DNA of 64,000 nucleotides, from NCBI RefSeq assembly GCF_030272615.1, contig NC_081406.1, positions 115,537,783 through 115,601,782 of the forward strand, read 5' to 3'. The notes beneath the pieces are model-generated. The model saw only the letters and a list, made by a program, of their open reading frames with translations. It was not told the DNA's origin and did not search any database. The position numbers and the translations under genes are program-made. Source of the stretch: Cryptomeria japonica (Eukaryota; Streptophyta; Pinopsida; Cupressales; Cupressaceae). Shown here in pieces: positions 12,657-24,735 of this stretch. The first letter of the stretch is position 1; each line of letters starts with the position of its first letter.

Positions 12657-13220
12657 GATGATGGCTATGTGGGCTCCACTGCAATGAACAGTATTCTAAA
12701 ATCAACAAAGTGACAAATGCAAATGTCACTTCAAAGTATATACTTTCATTTCTTTATCTTTACTTTCGAAACCCTAATTTTCCTCTATCATTCATTTCAT
12801 CATAACTTGAGTTTGGGAGATGCGATTTTCAAGCTGTTTGTTGCATAGGAATCATATTTTCATTCCCCTACTCTCGGGATGTTCCAAAAAGTGCTCCGAT
12901 GAAGCCTATTTAGTGAACGTCCCTCATCAATACTCTCTTACACAATTTGTCATCAGTAAACATGCTACCCTCTTTCACCTCCCTAATAAGCAAGTCGAAA
13001 CAGGGGCGGGCATATAGCTACTCACAAATTTCATCACTTTCCTTAGTAAGCATTAGGTGATTTTGTGATCTAACGTGTGTTTTGTAGGGTGCGGTTCCTA
13101 ACTGTGTACTGCAGATACCGCTAGGGGCTTCGTCCGACAACTTATGGATATATCCTTTTTCAAATGATGTTTACTTTTCTGTACTTTAGCTTGCATATGC
13201 AAGTAGTACTCATATGACCG

Positions 13221-13237
13221 CTAAAGTGGGGGCTAAA
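13221..13237 (+). promoter_or_regulatory. Polypurine tract of the Tat element
   Basis: CTAAAGTGGGGGCTAAA lies directly against the TG of the 3' LTR, the position for plus-strand priming. Confidence 0.9.
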
Positions 13238-14906
13238 TGTAGCGTCGTAAATTGTACACACTTGCTAGGGTGGTGCAATTTCACACCTAGTTTAGCACCC
13301 GCCTTAGTGCATTTTACATTTTGCATTGCATTGCTCCTTTAGCACTTAATTAATCAAATTAATTAGGTCTAAGGTCCTATTTCATCATCCTCTACATCAT
13401 AAAGTTGGGCCCTTTCGTTAAAGCGTGCCCTTTTCGTTTTATTCCTCCAATACATCATTCAATCAAAAACCCTAATTAAGTCCTATTTTGAATTTGGGGG
13501 CTTGGTTTCGGGGGTCAAAACATCTCGAAATCACCTGTAACTTCGGGATTCTCTCTAAAATCATCATATCCGACGACCCTGAAAATTTGGTGAAAAGTTG
13601 TCGGGACCGTGGTGCCCGGAGTGCACATGGTCCCAGACATTTTTCTCGAATTTTTAGGAGCACAATCCAATCATAAAATAAAGCTTAACCCTAAGAAATT
13701 GGCGGTAAATTCAATCTCTAGGTCGGCCAAAAGATGAAATTACGATCTAGCGTTTCCTACATAAGAGCTCTCTTTCTTCATTTGAAGGGATCGGATTTTT
13801 GTTTTCAGGAACATCATATGTAGTGAAAGAGCAGATCTTTGAAGACTTCAACAATATTCAACATCCCTCTATCAAGCATTTATCAATTTCATTCATCCAT
13901 TTAGGGCTTGGAAGACATCGAAGAACAATAGGAGATTACCGACTGAAGATTGACTTGTACTCCTCCCTTGAGGGTTGGGTATGATTTCATGTTGTTTTCA
14001 TGTCTTTGCATAAGCTTCAATATATCCTCTATTCATTCTTTAGATCAGTTTGCATCTTGATTTAGAGCATTTGCATTATCATTTACAAGCAATTAGGGTT
14101 TACTTTCTAGGTTGCTCTAGTTTGCTTTCTTGCATTTTAGGACCTTGCACACACACTAGGTTTGCACACACAATACATTTTACAAAACAACTTGGCTATT
14201 CGTGGAGGTGGAAATCACCGAAGTGGGGGTTTGACTAAGGCAAAACCCTATATAGCCGCCCATACCATTTTCAGATATAAGTGCAGGTTTCGGGACTCGG
14301 ACGACGCCGCAGGTGACAGATCCGGGAAGAGCAGGTCGAGATAGCACTCCACATCAAATTGCAGAGCAAAAGACCTGGACAGGGGCGTTGGGTGCCCTGG
14401 TCCTACCAGGATAGGGGTGCTAGGCACCCTGGTCCCTAGGACAGAGGCGCTGGGCACCCTGGTCCTCCTGACAGATAGCATTTTTCTACATTTCCGACAA
14501 TTTTCTAGAGTGCAAAACAGCAGTTTCAGGTGCAGTTTTTGGGACAGAATCAGGACAGTGGCGTCCGCGCCCCCGTCCCAAACATTTTCAATCAGATTTT
14601 GACTCTGGGTACGCATCTACATTCTTATTTTGTCCTTGTGTTTACAGTTGTTCATTGTTTAATCTCAATTCTGCAATCTTGTTATTAGTTCATTCTTACA
14701 TTTTGGGATTAGGGCTTGAACTTGCATCATTTGATTTTCCAATTTCAACAAAGGAATAGAAATCCTAATAGGTAGCCCGTGGCTCTCTCTTTTACAAGAA
14801 GAAGTAGCCAATTGTGTGATACCTCTAGGCTCTTTCGTATTCCGTAATGTGTGTCAAAAGGTAGGATTAGGGCATGTTAACCTAGTCTCGCTTTTTCCCC
14901 TACACA
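13238..14906 (+). repeat. 3' LTR of the Tat element
   Basis: Near-identical to 2283-3950, with the same three GC-rich tandem units (14378-14468), ending CCCCTACACA before the duplicated ATACT. Differences from the 5' LTR are mainly transitions. Confidence 0.93.
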
Positions 14907-15015
14907 ATACTTATCTATGTTATTCTATTATTTTGGTTTGTCTATTCTAGTATATTTTAGACTTGTGTAGTGTCCTCAAATCATAATTCAATATCAATTT
15001 TTACGTTTGTCACAT

Positions 15016-15158
15016 GAAAATTTTCATTGCCACAACTTGTTTATCCTCAAGTTGACCTAGATAGATTGCACCAAACCCTCCATATCCAAGCTCGTTCTTC
15101 TTGTCAAAAAAATTGGTGGCCCGTTGAAGTTCTTGATATGAAAACATGCATAAAGGAC
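15016..15158 (-). pseudogene. Fragment of an LRK10L-type receptor kinase exon
   Basis: Reading leftwards, this encodes the start of a kinase domain: MFSYQELQRATNFF, then the glycine loop NELGYGGFGAIYLGQLED and the residues around the ATP-binding lysine (VVAMKI). It matches the start of the kinase domain of the intact gene at 49760-51924 almost codon for codon, including the short GxL-FSYQEL lead-in. Homology stops abruptly at both ends, leaving only about 50 codons. The fragment sits about 105 bp to the right of the Tat insertion site. It could be a decayed local copy or a piece carried by another repeat. Confidence 0.85.
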
Positions 15159-15239
15159 CTGGGGAAAATTGAGTGGTACAAGGTCCATATGTTCCCCTTC
15201 CTCCTATTCCTCCCCCACCTCAAAATTTAAAAATATCTT

Positions 15240-16165
15240 TAAGATTATATTCAAAATTAATTATCTTCATAGTGCTTCTAAAGTTCTTCTTGATTAAGTA
15301 ATTCAAAATTATTTAATTAATTTCTTAATCTTAGTTCCATATTATTCTCATATTCACATCATTTTTCCATCTCATCATTATGTGGCTAAATAACTTAATT
15401 TTTCTTATTATTTAAATTGTCACATTAATTCTCAACTTCTAAGTCCTAGTCAAGAGGAGGAAGAAACCTAGCTATCCTCCTATTTCCTATATTCTCTCCA
15501 CTGTTCCTACATCTTTGGTAGATGTTTTTTCCACCTCAATTTAGTTGACATCCACTTGTCTTGCATTCCCTTGATCATCTCCAACCATCTTATATTCTTG
15601 GATTTTCATCTTTGGTTAAGGTGAGCATTTTGTCGTTTGGACTCTTCTACCTCCTTTTTCTCTCACATTCTAACCAATCATTTCTAGCCATTTATCTGTT
15701 GAGATTCACTCTCAACCATTGATCCTTTCCATGTAGGATTTTTCTCTTGCAAACTCTATAAAAAGAGTTTTTCTCCAACATTATGAGGCTAATTATTATC
15801 ATGCATTTTAGAGAAATCTAGCAATTCACAACAATCAAGCATTCAAAGTGTGCCTTAGGCCTAGTATCATTGTAGCAGAATCATAGCATATCATCTATCC
15901 ACCATAGTTTTGCAAATTATCACCATCTAGTTGCATTTCTCATATAGTTTCCATACCACATTAGTCTATTTAGCTTTAGTCATCTTGAAGGAACAATTGT
16001 GCAATCTGAGAGCGATCAGTAGATAGTAGCAAGATCTGAAGTTATTAGGACACAATGGGACAACTTTGAAGATTGATTAGTTTTTTATTCTTCTACATGT
16101 TTCATTGGTAACTTGGATTTTTTTGTAAGAGTTTGGGTTGTGGTAACTTAGTTTACAGTCTTATA
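15240..16165 (+). other. LTR-like sequence with a TATA box; no gene
   Basis: No coding region is seen. The stretch 15700-15790 (an ACCATTGATCC-type U3 segment followed by CTATAAAAAGAG) looks like the promoter part of a Ty3-type LTR in plus orientation. Its ends were not found. An LTR-like start, TGTAGTGTCCTCAAATC, occurs near 14967, so the kinase fragment could lie inside such an LTR. Confidence 0.35.
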
Positions 16166-16170
16166 GATAG

Positions 16171-17103
16171 TTACATTTCTACATTACAATTATCAATAAA
16201 GAAAACATAGTAGTGAGACTTTCTAATAGATGGTACATCCATAGCACTAGAAACATTGCTACGAATTACCTCGAAAACTTGTTTAGCTCTGGTACTTACA
16301 GATTTAAAATATATTTTATGTTGCTTTCCATATACACAATATTTATAGAAATCAAAACCAGCAAAGTAACGAGACAAATCATCAACCATATTTTTATTTA
16401 TGAGGTTTTTAAGAGTCTTTTCACCAATATGGCCCTTCATATTGTGCCATACCTTACATGATATAGAGTTTTTAATTACATTAATATAATTATAGCAAGT
16501 AGAAGCATCAAGTTTAAATAGGGTGCCACACCTATTAACTTTAGCTAAAATCAAATTCTCTTTGCTAAACTTGCAACCACTCTTTTCAAAAGATACAAAC
16601 TATAATGCAAGAATTATGTGAAGAAACTCTTTTGGGAAAAAAATCGACACCCAAAGAAATCCTAGACTTGTATTATAATTACTTCAAATGTGTTACATCA
16701 GTACAATTTTTCTCTGTGAAAAATTGTAGCACTTCATTGCTTCAAAAACCTATGCATAACATACGTTTCCTTCAACTCAAGCACTAAATAAATAGGCATG
16801 TGAGAAACCATAAATCACAATTGGTTTCAAAAACCAATTAGGCACAAATCATAAAAAATAGAAAGATTCCTCTTTCAACTTGTGTTTTTATCTAACTTTT
16901 CAAAGATCTTCCTCGTCTTAACAAGCTTTCATATATCTTTCCCCTTTTTCATGCTTTTACTATTTTGATCATTAAGAAAACATCTTACAAGTTGTCATAA
17001 TTGCATTTAGCAACTTTCATGACAACTAAAAGATAATTACAATTTTCCAATTATTTTTTTAATTCAAATATAGAAATGGTAAGGTTGAGACATTTTCTCA
17101 ACA
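16171..17103 (-). mobile_element. Internally deleted Ty1/copia remnant A
   Basis: 16554-16171 encodes the GAG-pre-integrase domain and the start of the integrase core on the minus strand: WHNMKGHIGEKTLKNL, YCVYGKQHK, FEVIRSNV and HYYVFFIDN. At about 16592 coding sequence changes abruptly into LTR sequence, which runs to CTCAACA at 17103. The LTR part aligns with 61580-62084. Everything between the pre-integrase region and the mid-LTR (gag, protease, primer site) is missing, so the junction marks a deletion. Confidence 0.8.
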
Positions 17104-17415
17104 CAAACAATGTCCTCTGTAAAAGGACATCCCTCAATGAAATGCAGGCAATGCTTTCAATCAAGAAATACAGTGTTTGATGACAGTAAAGATAAGAATT
17201 GCTTACCACAAAATTGTTAACAAAGTTGTCCAAAACCAGTGCCCATATTAGATCCCCCCAAAACAAAGGATGCTTACAAGAAAAGGAGGGCCAATCACTG
17301 CAAACTGCTATGGATGTGGGCAAAGAAATAAAATGCCTATCACAAGGAGCTCCAAAAAATGCAACGAAAAATAAAATTACCCTTAGCAATAAATTTGTAA
17401 CTCCAATGGTACTAT
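17104..17415. other. Short unassigned segment
   Basis: Sequence between the copia remnant and the left LTR of the pol-less element. A minus-strand open frame (17434-17051) overlaps it but has no recognisable domain. Confidence 0.5.
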
Positions 17416-17947
17416 TGTTGGAATCTAATAACACTGAGAGGGGGGGTGAGTCAATGTTATATCAGATGAATTAATTTTAGCCTTATTAAAACATGTATAC
17501 ACCAGCCAGTATATCGATATGTACAAAATTGAAAGAAGTAAAGCAATCAATAAGACAATCACATAAATGAGAATCATAACACACAAAATTATACGTGGAA
17601 AACCTCAAAGAGGAAAACCCACAGTGGGATTTGAAACCCACAATATCAATCCACAGGCCATATAAAGAGATATTACAAGATATAAGGGGCCTGCACTTGC
17701 AGGAAGGCTTATAGCCTAGAGCACACTGCTCAATCATAAATGGAGCCTCATTGGCTACATAAAATCCCAGAGACTACAATCTGAAGAAGTGTTGAACTGC
17801 TAAGATAGCATCTTCTATGCCAAAATACAGTTTCATTTTAAGCTTTGTTTGTTCCAGTCTGAAACACTAAACCCTTTACCAGAATAACCCTTACATAAAT
17901 ATCTTCACATACATAATCTCTCTGATATATATCACATTATATCACAT
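17416..17947 (-). repeat. Left (3') LTR of the pol-less element, outer part
   Basis: Starts TGTTGGAATC (plus reading) and aligns with 35243-35755. It stops at CACAT (17943-17947), where the DNA transposon enters; alignment resumes at 29824. Confidence 0.9.
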
Positions 17948-18644
17948 GGGTAAGTGCACCAAGATGGTGAACAAAAAGGGGGGTATTAGTGGCCACTTTT
18001 CTTCTTCTTTTCTTTTCTTTTTTTCTTTTTTTTCCTGAAAATAGGTAAATCTGAACTTCAAAGAGATATTTGAAGGTCATGCACTAAAAAATAGGAGTTG
18101 AGAAAATAATAAGAATTGTAGTACTTTGAATCTAGTTTCTAAACTACTAAATTCTTTTTAAAATTGGATAAGATTAAGAGGGAAAAAACTTTCATGCATG
18201 AAAAAATGTTCCTGATTTTTTCAGAAAAACATAACATAGTTGTTTTTGTGTGCTACATAAAATATATAGTTAGATTTAGTATTTTTAAAAACCCTTTGGT
18301 AGGATGATAGGTAAGAGTGAAATATAGAAGTTGTGTATTTTTTTGTAATTTTCCGTTGAGTATTTTTTTTTTATGATTTTTTGAAGTGACCGCATCCTGA
18401 AAATTTGGTACCTTGTTCGTGCACTGGGCATAACTTGAATAAAAATTTAATAAAAAATGCAAACTTTTTTTTTTAAGTGTTTATACTTATGTATATCAAA
18501 AGCTATTAAAAAATTGGCAGACATATGTCTATGAGGACTGTCAACGCACTGATAAAGAAAATTAAAGTTTACTATGCTAATGTTATCCAAAAATAAATTT
18601 TTTTATATGGTCAGAAAATTGAGAAGATGTGTGAGATTATGGTC

Positions 18645-18769
18645 TCTCTCTCTTATTTTTCCAATCTCCCTCTCCCTCCCTCTCCCCCTTTCCATTTCCC
18701 AATCTCTCTCTATCTCTCTCTCTCTCTTTTCCAATCTCCCTCTCTCTCTCTCTCCCCCTCTCCATTTCC

Positions 18770-18822
<53 letters not shown>

Positions 18823-18948
18823 CCTCTCCCTCTCCTTTTCCCAAACTCCCTCTCTCTCCCTCTCCCCCTATCCTTTTCCCTATCTCCCTCTCTATCCCTC
18901 TCCCTCTCCCCCTCTCATTTTCCTAATCTCCCTCTCTCTCCCTCTCCA

Positions 18949-19022
<74 letters not shown>

Positions 19023-19097
19023 CTTTTCCCAATCTCCTTCTCTCTCCCTATCCCTCTCCCCTCTCTTGTTCCTAATTTCCCTGTCTCTCCCTCTCCA

Positions 19098-19161
<64 letters not shown>

Positions 19162-19373
19162 TTTACCAATCTCCCTCTCCCTATCTCCTTTTACTAATAT
19201 CCCTCTCCCTCTTTCCCTCTCCTTATCCTAATATCCCTCTCTCTCCCTCTCCATCCATCCATCCTCTCTCTCTCTCTCTCTCTCTCTCCCTCTCTCCTTT
19301 TCCCAATCTCCCTCTCTCTCCCTCTCTCCCTCTCCTTTTCCCAATCTCCCTCTCTCTCCCCCTCTCCTTTTCC

Positions 19374-19458
<85 letters not shown>

Positions 19459-19550
19459 CCTCCTTTTCCCAATCCCCCTCTCTCTCCCTCTCACCCTCTC
19501 CTTTTCCCAATCTACCTCTCTCTCCCTCTCCCTCTCCCCCTCTTCTTTTC
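18645..19550. repeat. CT-rich microsatellite array
   Basis: About 900 bp of CT/CCCTCT repeats broken by recurring CCTTTTCCCAATCTC spacers. Long uninterrupted CT runs occur near 18770-18820, 18950-19020, 19100-19160 and 19375-19455. The array lies between the left TIR and the subterminal palindromes. The long Ser/Leu or Arg/Glu open frames across it are artefacts of the repeat. Confidence 0.95.
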
Positions 19551-19551
19551 C

Positions 19552-19674
19552 TAGTTCTACATAACCCATATGGGTTATGTAGAACTAAGGCCAAAACTTC
19601 TAGTTCTACATAACTAGTTATGAGAAATTGTGAACGTTCACATTAAAGGTTTCCATAACCCATATGGGTTATGG
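19552..19674. repeat. Left subterminal palindromes
   Basis: A perfect 36-bp palindrome at 19552-19587 centred on CATAACCCATATGGGTTATG, a GTGAACGTTCAC palindrome near 19631, and a 22-bp palindrome with the same core at 19653-19674. Repeated palindromes inside a TIR are the usual layout of transposase binding sites; that role is inferred. Confidence 0.85.
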
Positions 19675-20054
19675 GAAAATATTAATATATTTTAGTCCCA
19701 ACGGCCTAAAAACCAGCATTGCAAGTTATTTGAAGGCCCCACTGCTTTTGTACATGAATTTCTGGGATAGTAACAATCAGGTTTTCATACTTTTTTGTTA
19801 CTTTTTCTTTGAAATGATTGATTTTTGTTGTATATTGGATTGTGTTTGAAGTTATTTTATCATTTTTACTTTAGATTATAACAAAATTATTATCATTTGT
19901 TGTTTTTTTGCTTTGATCATGATTGATTTGTCTTGTATTTTGGTATTTTTTGAAGTTATTTTATTATTGTTATTTTAGATTATAACAAAATGATGATCAT
20001 TTGTTGTTTTGCTATTTGATTGTGGATTTTCATCATGATGTTATGTATAGTACA

Positions 20055-23000
20055 ATGGGAAAGAACAATAGAGGAACAAATGAATAAAGAGAGGAAACAA
20101 AGGAAAGACAAAGGGAGCTTATGAGGAGATTATGTGAAGGTACATCATCTAATGCACCTAATGAAAGTGATGAACATTCAACAATTGAAATTGATATGAT
20201 GAATGCACCAAATAAAAATGATCAACATACACCAATTCAAATACATATGATGAATGCACATAATGAATACAATGAACATTCACCATTTGAAAATGATTCA
20301 ATGAATGCACATGTTAATGAAATTGAAGAAGATATACAATTTTAATTTGATGTGATCAATGCACATAATGCACCTAATTAAAACAAAGACAATGCACCAA
20401 TCTCAACACCTCTTAGAATAATTCATAGAAAACCAAAGTTCCTAATAGATATTGATGAAAATATTGTGAAGCCAACACATGATTAAATTTCTAAAAAGAA
20501 CTTGTAGAAAAATGGTTATAAGAATTTGGAATAACAATTTTGAAAACTTAAATCAAAGTAGTTGTTGAAATGATTAAAAATCTGAAATTTAGAGAGACAA
20601 TGAAAATTTTGGCATTAATAACATCCAAAAATAATAGTGAAAGAACCATTGTGAGAAATCTTTTTGATGCATACCAAGGCATTGGTTCGAAATCATGCAC
20701 TAAAGATGCTAATGTTACTCATCGTGTCCTCACATCAGCCATAATGGGAAAGGAAATGAAAAAATCTCATTTAATAAGCAAAACAAGCAAGTCATTAAGG
20801 ATAAGTAGAACCACATTACACTATGCCTTAGAGAGGCGAGAGAAAATCGAGGATCCTAACAATAATTCTCTTTGGACATTCTCAGGTAGACTCCCACTTA
20901 AGGACAAGGTTGTTGTTGATGCACTAAGAACATTAATTGAGAAATATTGGCATGAAAACACAAGGGTTTTACCCAACCAAAGAGATTTTGTTAGAAGGTG
21001 AATTGGGATTAGTAATCATGAGACACATCGAGGACACTATTTAGATACAACTCAAACACAACTTTATGAAAGGTTTCTTCAAAGCTTTCCTCAAATTAAA
21101 ATTAGTCAAATATTTTTTGAGATGACAAAACCATTTTATGTTAAGATTAATCATGCACGTACTACATGTTGTTGTAGGGTCCATGTTGAATTTTCCATGC
21201 ATTATGATATTTGTCGCTATATATGTTGTACTTTGCACACTAATGATGTTTTGCAGGAATGTGTTCTACAAGCACCTCCTAAGTCACCGAGAGAATTTAT
21301 TTCAAGTGCACTATGTAGACAAGATGGCGAGTGCATTTACTATAAGATGATGTTCTTGAGAGGTTTTTGTCCTATATGTGGCAGTCTGCAATAGTTGCAT
21401 AGATGCCTACATCTAGATAGCACACATGAAATTGGTAAGGAACTAGTTTCTGTTGGAAAATATAAGTCAGTCACATATGGTGTTAAAGATGGAAAATAAT
21501 TAAAGAGGTGTGAGTTAGTGAAAATGGATATATGCATAGTTGATTTTATGAAGATGTTTCAATAGAAACTAGTGTATGAGTACATAGGTCACACACATAG
21601 AGCTAGGTGGTTAGATGAGTAATTCAAGTTGTGTAAGGACACTTTCCCCCTCGGCACTATTGTGTCTGTCATTGATTTTTCTGAGAGTTATACACTAAAG
21701 CCACAAAATGAAGTACAATCTATGCATTACCACTCTACACAAGTTACAATTTTTGTACACATAACATTCATGCATGCACATGATAGCACCGAGGAGGACA
21801 GAAAGGTTATAAGAGAATATCACTTCTATATCAGCAATGATTGTACTCATTCCTCAGAGTTTGTGCAAGGATGATTTATAGTCTTCTATGATAGTTTAAG
21901 GGAAAGAGATATTAGATACAACCAACACTTAATATGGTCGGACAATTGCACCGCACAATTCAAGAATGCAAGGATGTTCTACTAGTTGACTAGGATGCAT
22001 ATGACAAGTGGTGTGCAACATTTTTGAAATTTCATTGAGTCGGGGCATGGAAAGGGAGAGCATGATGGTGCGGGAGCATGTGTGAAAAGAGCTCTTACCA
22101 TAGAGGAATTGAAGTACGAAGGTGGTGCAATGTTAATAGATGCAGAAATAATTGTGCAATGGTGTAACTCTACGATGGGACCAGGTAATGTAGGTAATTC
22201 TATGGTTTCTAGATATTTTTGGTTAATATGTGAATCTAACATTGAAAACTATCTAGATTGTTCTACACTTACCAGATCAAGTGGCATGCATTCATTTAGA
22301 AGTTTAAATGCAACATCACTAGTTATTTCTACTAGACAAATCGCATGCTTTTTCTCTTCGTGTATGCATTTTGTGTGGGATGAACGTGAATCAAAAGAGT
22401 GGGTTGACCAATGGTCTTGTAGACCTTTGCAAACCCTAGATATATATCAACTTCCTAGAGCACTACAAATGAACTAGATTGAAGCATCAGTGGATTTTGA
22501 CCATGTATCAGACATAGTTGAACCAGGTAAAGGGTTGCAATTTGCTACAATTTAAGGTCAATTTATTAGTATTAACTTTTGCTGATTTTGGTATTAACCT
22601 ATATCCTTCTATTAAATGTAGGTCGAGTATATGTAGTTATTGCGGATGAGAACAATGAAGAAGGAACATATTACTTTTTGTATCGTTGTATTGAGGCCAA
22701 AAAGAAATTGACTTCTACAGTGGTTGATGGAGAGGGTATTGAGTACCCAATAGGATCCATTGTTGTAACAGGGACATGGCTTAGAAGGTACTGTTGTTGT
22801 GTCGAGTTGTATTGAGACCTCTTAAACTCATTTATTTAGCAATCATTTTATTGATTTTGGCATTAACTTATCCTTCTATTAAATGTAGGTACCCTATCAA
22901 AAATTCTAATGCCTGGTTGTTTAAGGACTTTGAGATACATAGACATATTCTTCATTACTCAAACCTTCTTGTTGCAACAAATATTTATTTGATTAAGTAT

Positions 23001-23108
23001 CATGGTAGACCTCTTAACAAGGATTTGTGGAAAGTTCATGAATATGACCATGAGGCAATAATTGAGACACTAAGGGTTAGAGCTGATCCAGAAGGTTCAC
23101 TTGATTGA
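20055..23108 (+). pseudogene. Transposase-like gene with DDE-like motifs, decayed
   Basis: ATG at 20055 (MGKNNRGTN), TAA at codon 11, same frame resuming as MRRLCEGTSS. An Asn-rich head with MNAPN/MNAHN repeats is followed by a helical DNA-binding-like region (LRISRTTLHYALERR, 20790-20835), a Cys/His segment (RTTCCCRVHVEF and GFCPICG), then a putative catalytic part: VIDFSESYTLKPQNEVQSMH (Asp near 21674), LIWSDNCTAQFKNAR (Asp near 21940) and SGHGKGEHDGAGACVKRAL (22040-22095). Two short introns are supported near 22554-22620 and 22787-22887 (both ending AAATGTAG), giving WLRR/YPIKNSNAW. The last exon ends at 23108. At least ten in-frame stops make it non-functional. The spacing suggests an RNase H-fold transposase; I cannot name the superfamily. 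Confidence 0.7.
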
Positions 23109-23199
23109 TTTTGGGCCATCTAGAAGAATAATTCTATAATATGGTAGAATAATTTTGACAATTTTGTATATATCTTTTGCGAAATGTTGTAGTTTCACT

Positions 23200-23510
23200 T
23201 TTTTGGATGTTCTCTACATGCACATGAGATGTAATATGCATATGAGTTGTAATGTGCATATGTAGATGCCAAATTTTATATATAAAACAATCAATGAGTT
23301 GCAATGTACATATCTAGATGCTAAATTATGTATAAAAAAATACCAATGAGTTGTAATGTGCATATCTAGATGCTACTTTTTGTATAAAAGAACAACAACG
23401 AGTTGTAATTTGCATATTTAGATGCCAAATTTTGTAAATATAAATAGTAATGAGCTTGATTGTTTATATTAGATGCCAAATTTTATATATGAAAGTGTCC
23501 ATGGGGCTGA
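23200..23510. repeat. Minisatellite with ~53-bp period
   Basis: Four to five units containing GAGTTGTAATGTGCATAT and TAGATGCCAAATTTT, starting near 23242, 23294, 23347 and 23399, with a more divergent last unit near 23450. Located just downstream of the transposase-like gene. Confidence 0.8.
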
Positions 23511-23743
23511 TTTGCAAATTTTTGAGAGCCCAAATTTGTACCATTTGATTATAAATACATTTGTAATAAACTTGTACCATTTGATTATAAATTTGTACTA
23601 TTTGATTGGAAATAACTATGTCTGATTTTGACATATGTTAAATAACTTGCAAATGGGTATCTGAATATTCAATTTTTTTCCAAGTGTTTTGGGAAAGTTT
23701 TGAGTTATTATTGAATTACTTGATTTGAAGGGCTAGTAGGAAT

Positions 23744-24735
23744 AGTCCAAAACCAAGAGAGGGCCTTTTAGGCAGCAACAAAATGACCCCATAGGTTCAA
23801 ATAGATCATCCATAAGTGCCACGGTCTTCAAGTTACGTGACATCAAAGTTTGATTGTTTTTTCCACTTGGAGCGCTCAAGAGAAAACATCGGTATGAGGT
23901 GGCTTTGAATGATCGGAAATCTTGGGGACTGAGACAAGGGTACACATAGCATAAATCCAACCACCCAAACATGCTCGTGCCAATGGTTCATTCCCACGAC
24001 GAGCAGAAAATGAAAGATGCACTATTTTGCCACCTCTCACTAACGGTTTTTGATGCAACAAAAAAAATCTCACAAGAAGAAAACAAAATCAAGTTGTTCA
24101 AAATAAAGAGAGGATTTTTTAGGAAGTGACAACATGACCCCATAGGTTCAAACAGATCATTCATAAGTGCGATGATCTCCAAGTTATGCGATGTCAAAGT
24201 TTGACTATTTTTTCCACTTTGAGTGCTCAAGGGAAAACGTCACTACGAGGTGGCTCAGAATGATCAGATGTCTTGGGGAGCAAGACAAGGGAACACCTAG
24301 CATAAAACAAACCACTCAGATGGGCTCGCATTGATGATTCATTTCCATGACAAGCATAACAAAAGATGCACGATTTTGCCACCTGTCACTGACGGTTTTT
24401 GACGGTTTTTGATGCGATAGAAAAAATATTGCCACAAGAAAATGAAATCGAGTTGTTCAAAACTAAGAGAGGATTTTTTAGGTAGAGACAACATGACCCC
24501 ATAGGTTTACATAGATCATCCAAAGTGCCATGGTCTCCAAGTTACGTAATGTCAAAGTTTGACCATTTTTTCCACTTTGAACTCTCAAGGGAAAACATCG
24601 CTACAAGGGCACACCTAGCGTAAAAGCGACCACTCGGACACACTCGCATTGATGGTTTGTTCCCATGATGAGGAGAATGAAAGATGCACTATTTTTCCAT
24701 CTCTCACTAATGCTTTTTTTATGAAAGAAGAGATA
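23744..24735. repeat. Tandem repeat, ~355-bp unit, three copies
   Basis: The anchor ATGACCCCATAGGTT recurs at 23784, 24135 and 24494, a period of 351-359 bp. Copies 1 and 2 are nearly complete; copy 3 lacks an internal block of about 50 bp. It separates the two convergent genes of the transposon. 24735-25450 is AT-rich, with short ATGAACAAATTGGATCA-type repeats near 25125-25275, and no gene. Confidence 0.85.

Larger units (their letters stand above)
2283..14906 (+). mobile_element. Full-length Tat-lineage Ty3 LTR retrotransposon
   Basis: A 12,624-bp element with LTRs of 1668 bp (2283-3950) and 1669 bp (13238-14906), both starting TG and ending CA, flanked by the perfect 5-bp target duplication ATACT (2278-2282 and 14907-14911). 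The internal order is primer site, gag-like region, protease, G-patch-like motif, reverse transcriptase, RNase H, second RNase H, integrase, an antisense PMD gene, then the polypurine tract. The second RNase H and the long region between integrase and 3' LTR are Tat-lineage hallmarks. By eye the LTRs differ at roughly 3% over the first 540 bp, mostly transitions, so insertion is moderately recent. Two in-frame TGA codons make this copy non-autonomous. Confidence 0.95.

Noticed and set aside
12191-12658. Plus-strand 155-codon frame
   Set aside because: It crosses the PMD intron and its GC-rich repeat on the wrong strand; no domain.
18574-19594. Long Ser/Leu- and Arg/Glu-rich open frames on both strands
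   Set aside because: They arise from translating the CT microsatellite; no start context, domain or conserved composition.
23200-24735. CRISPR-like array
   Set aside because: The units are contiguous tandem repeats without unique spacers, in a plant nuclear context.
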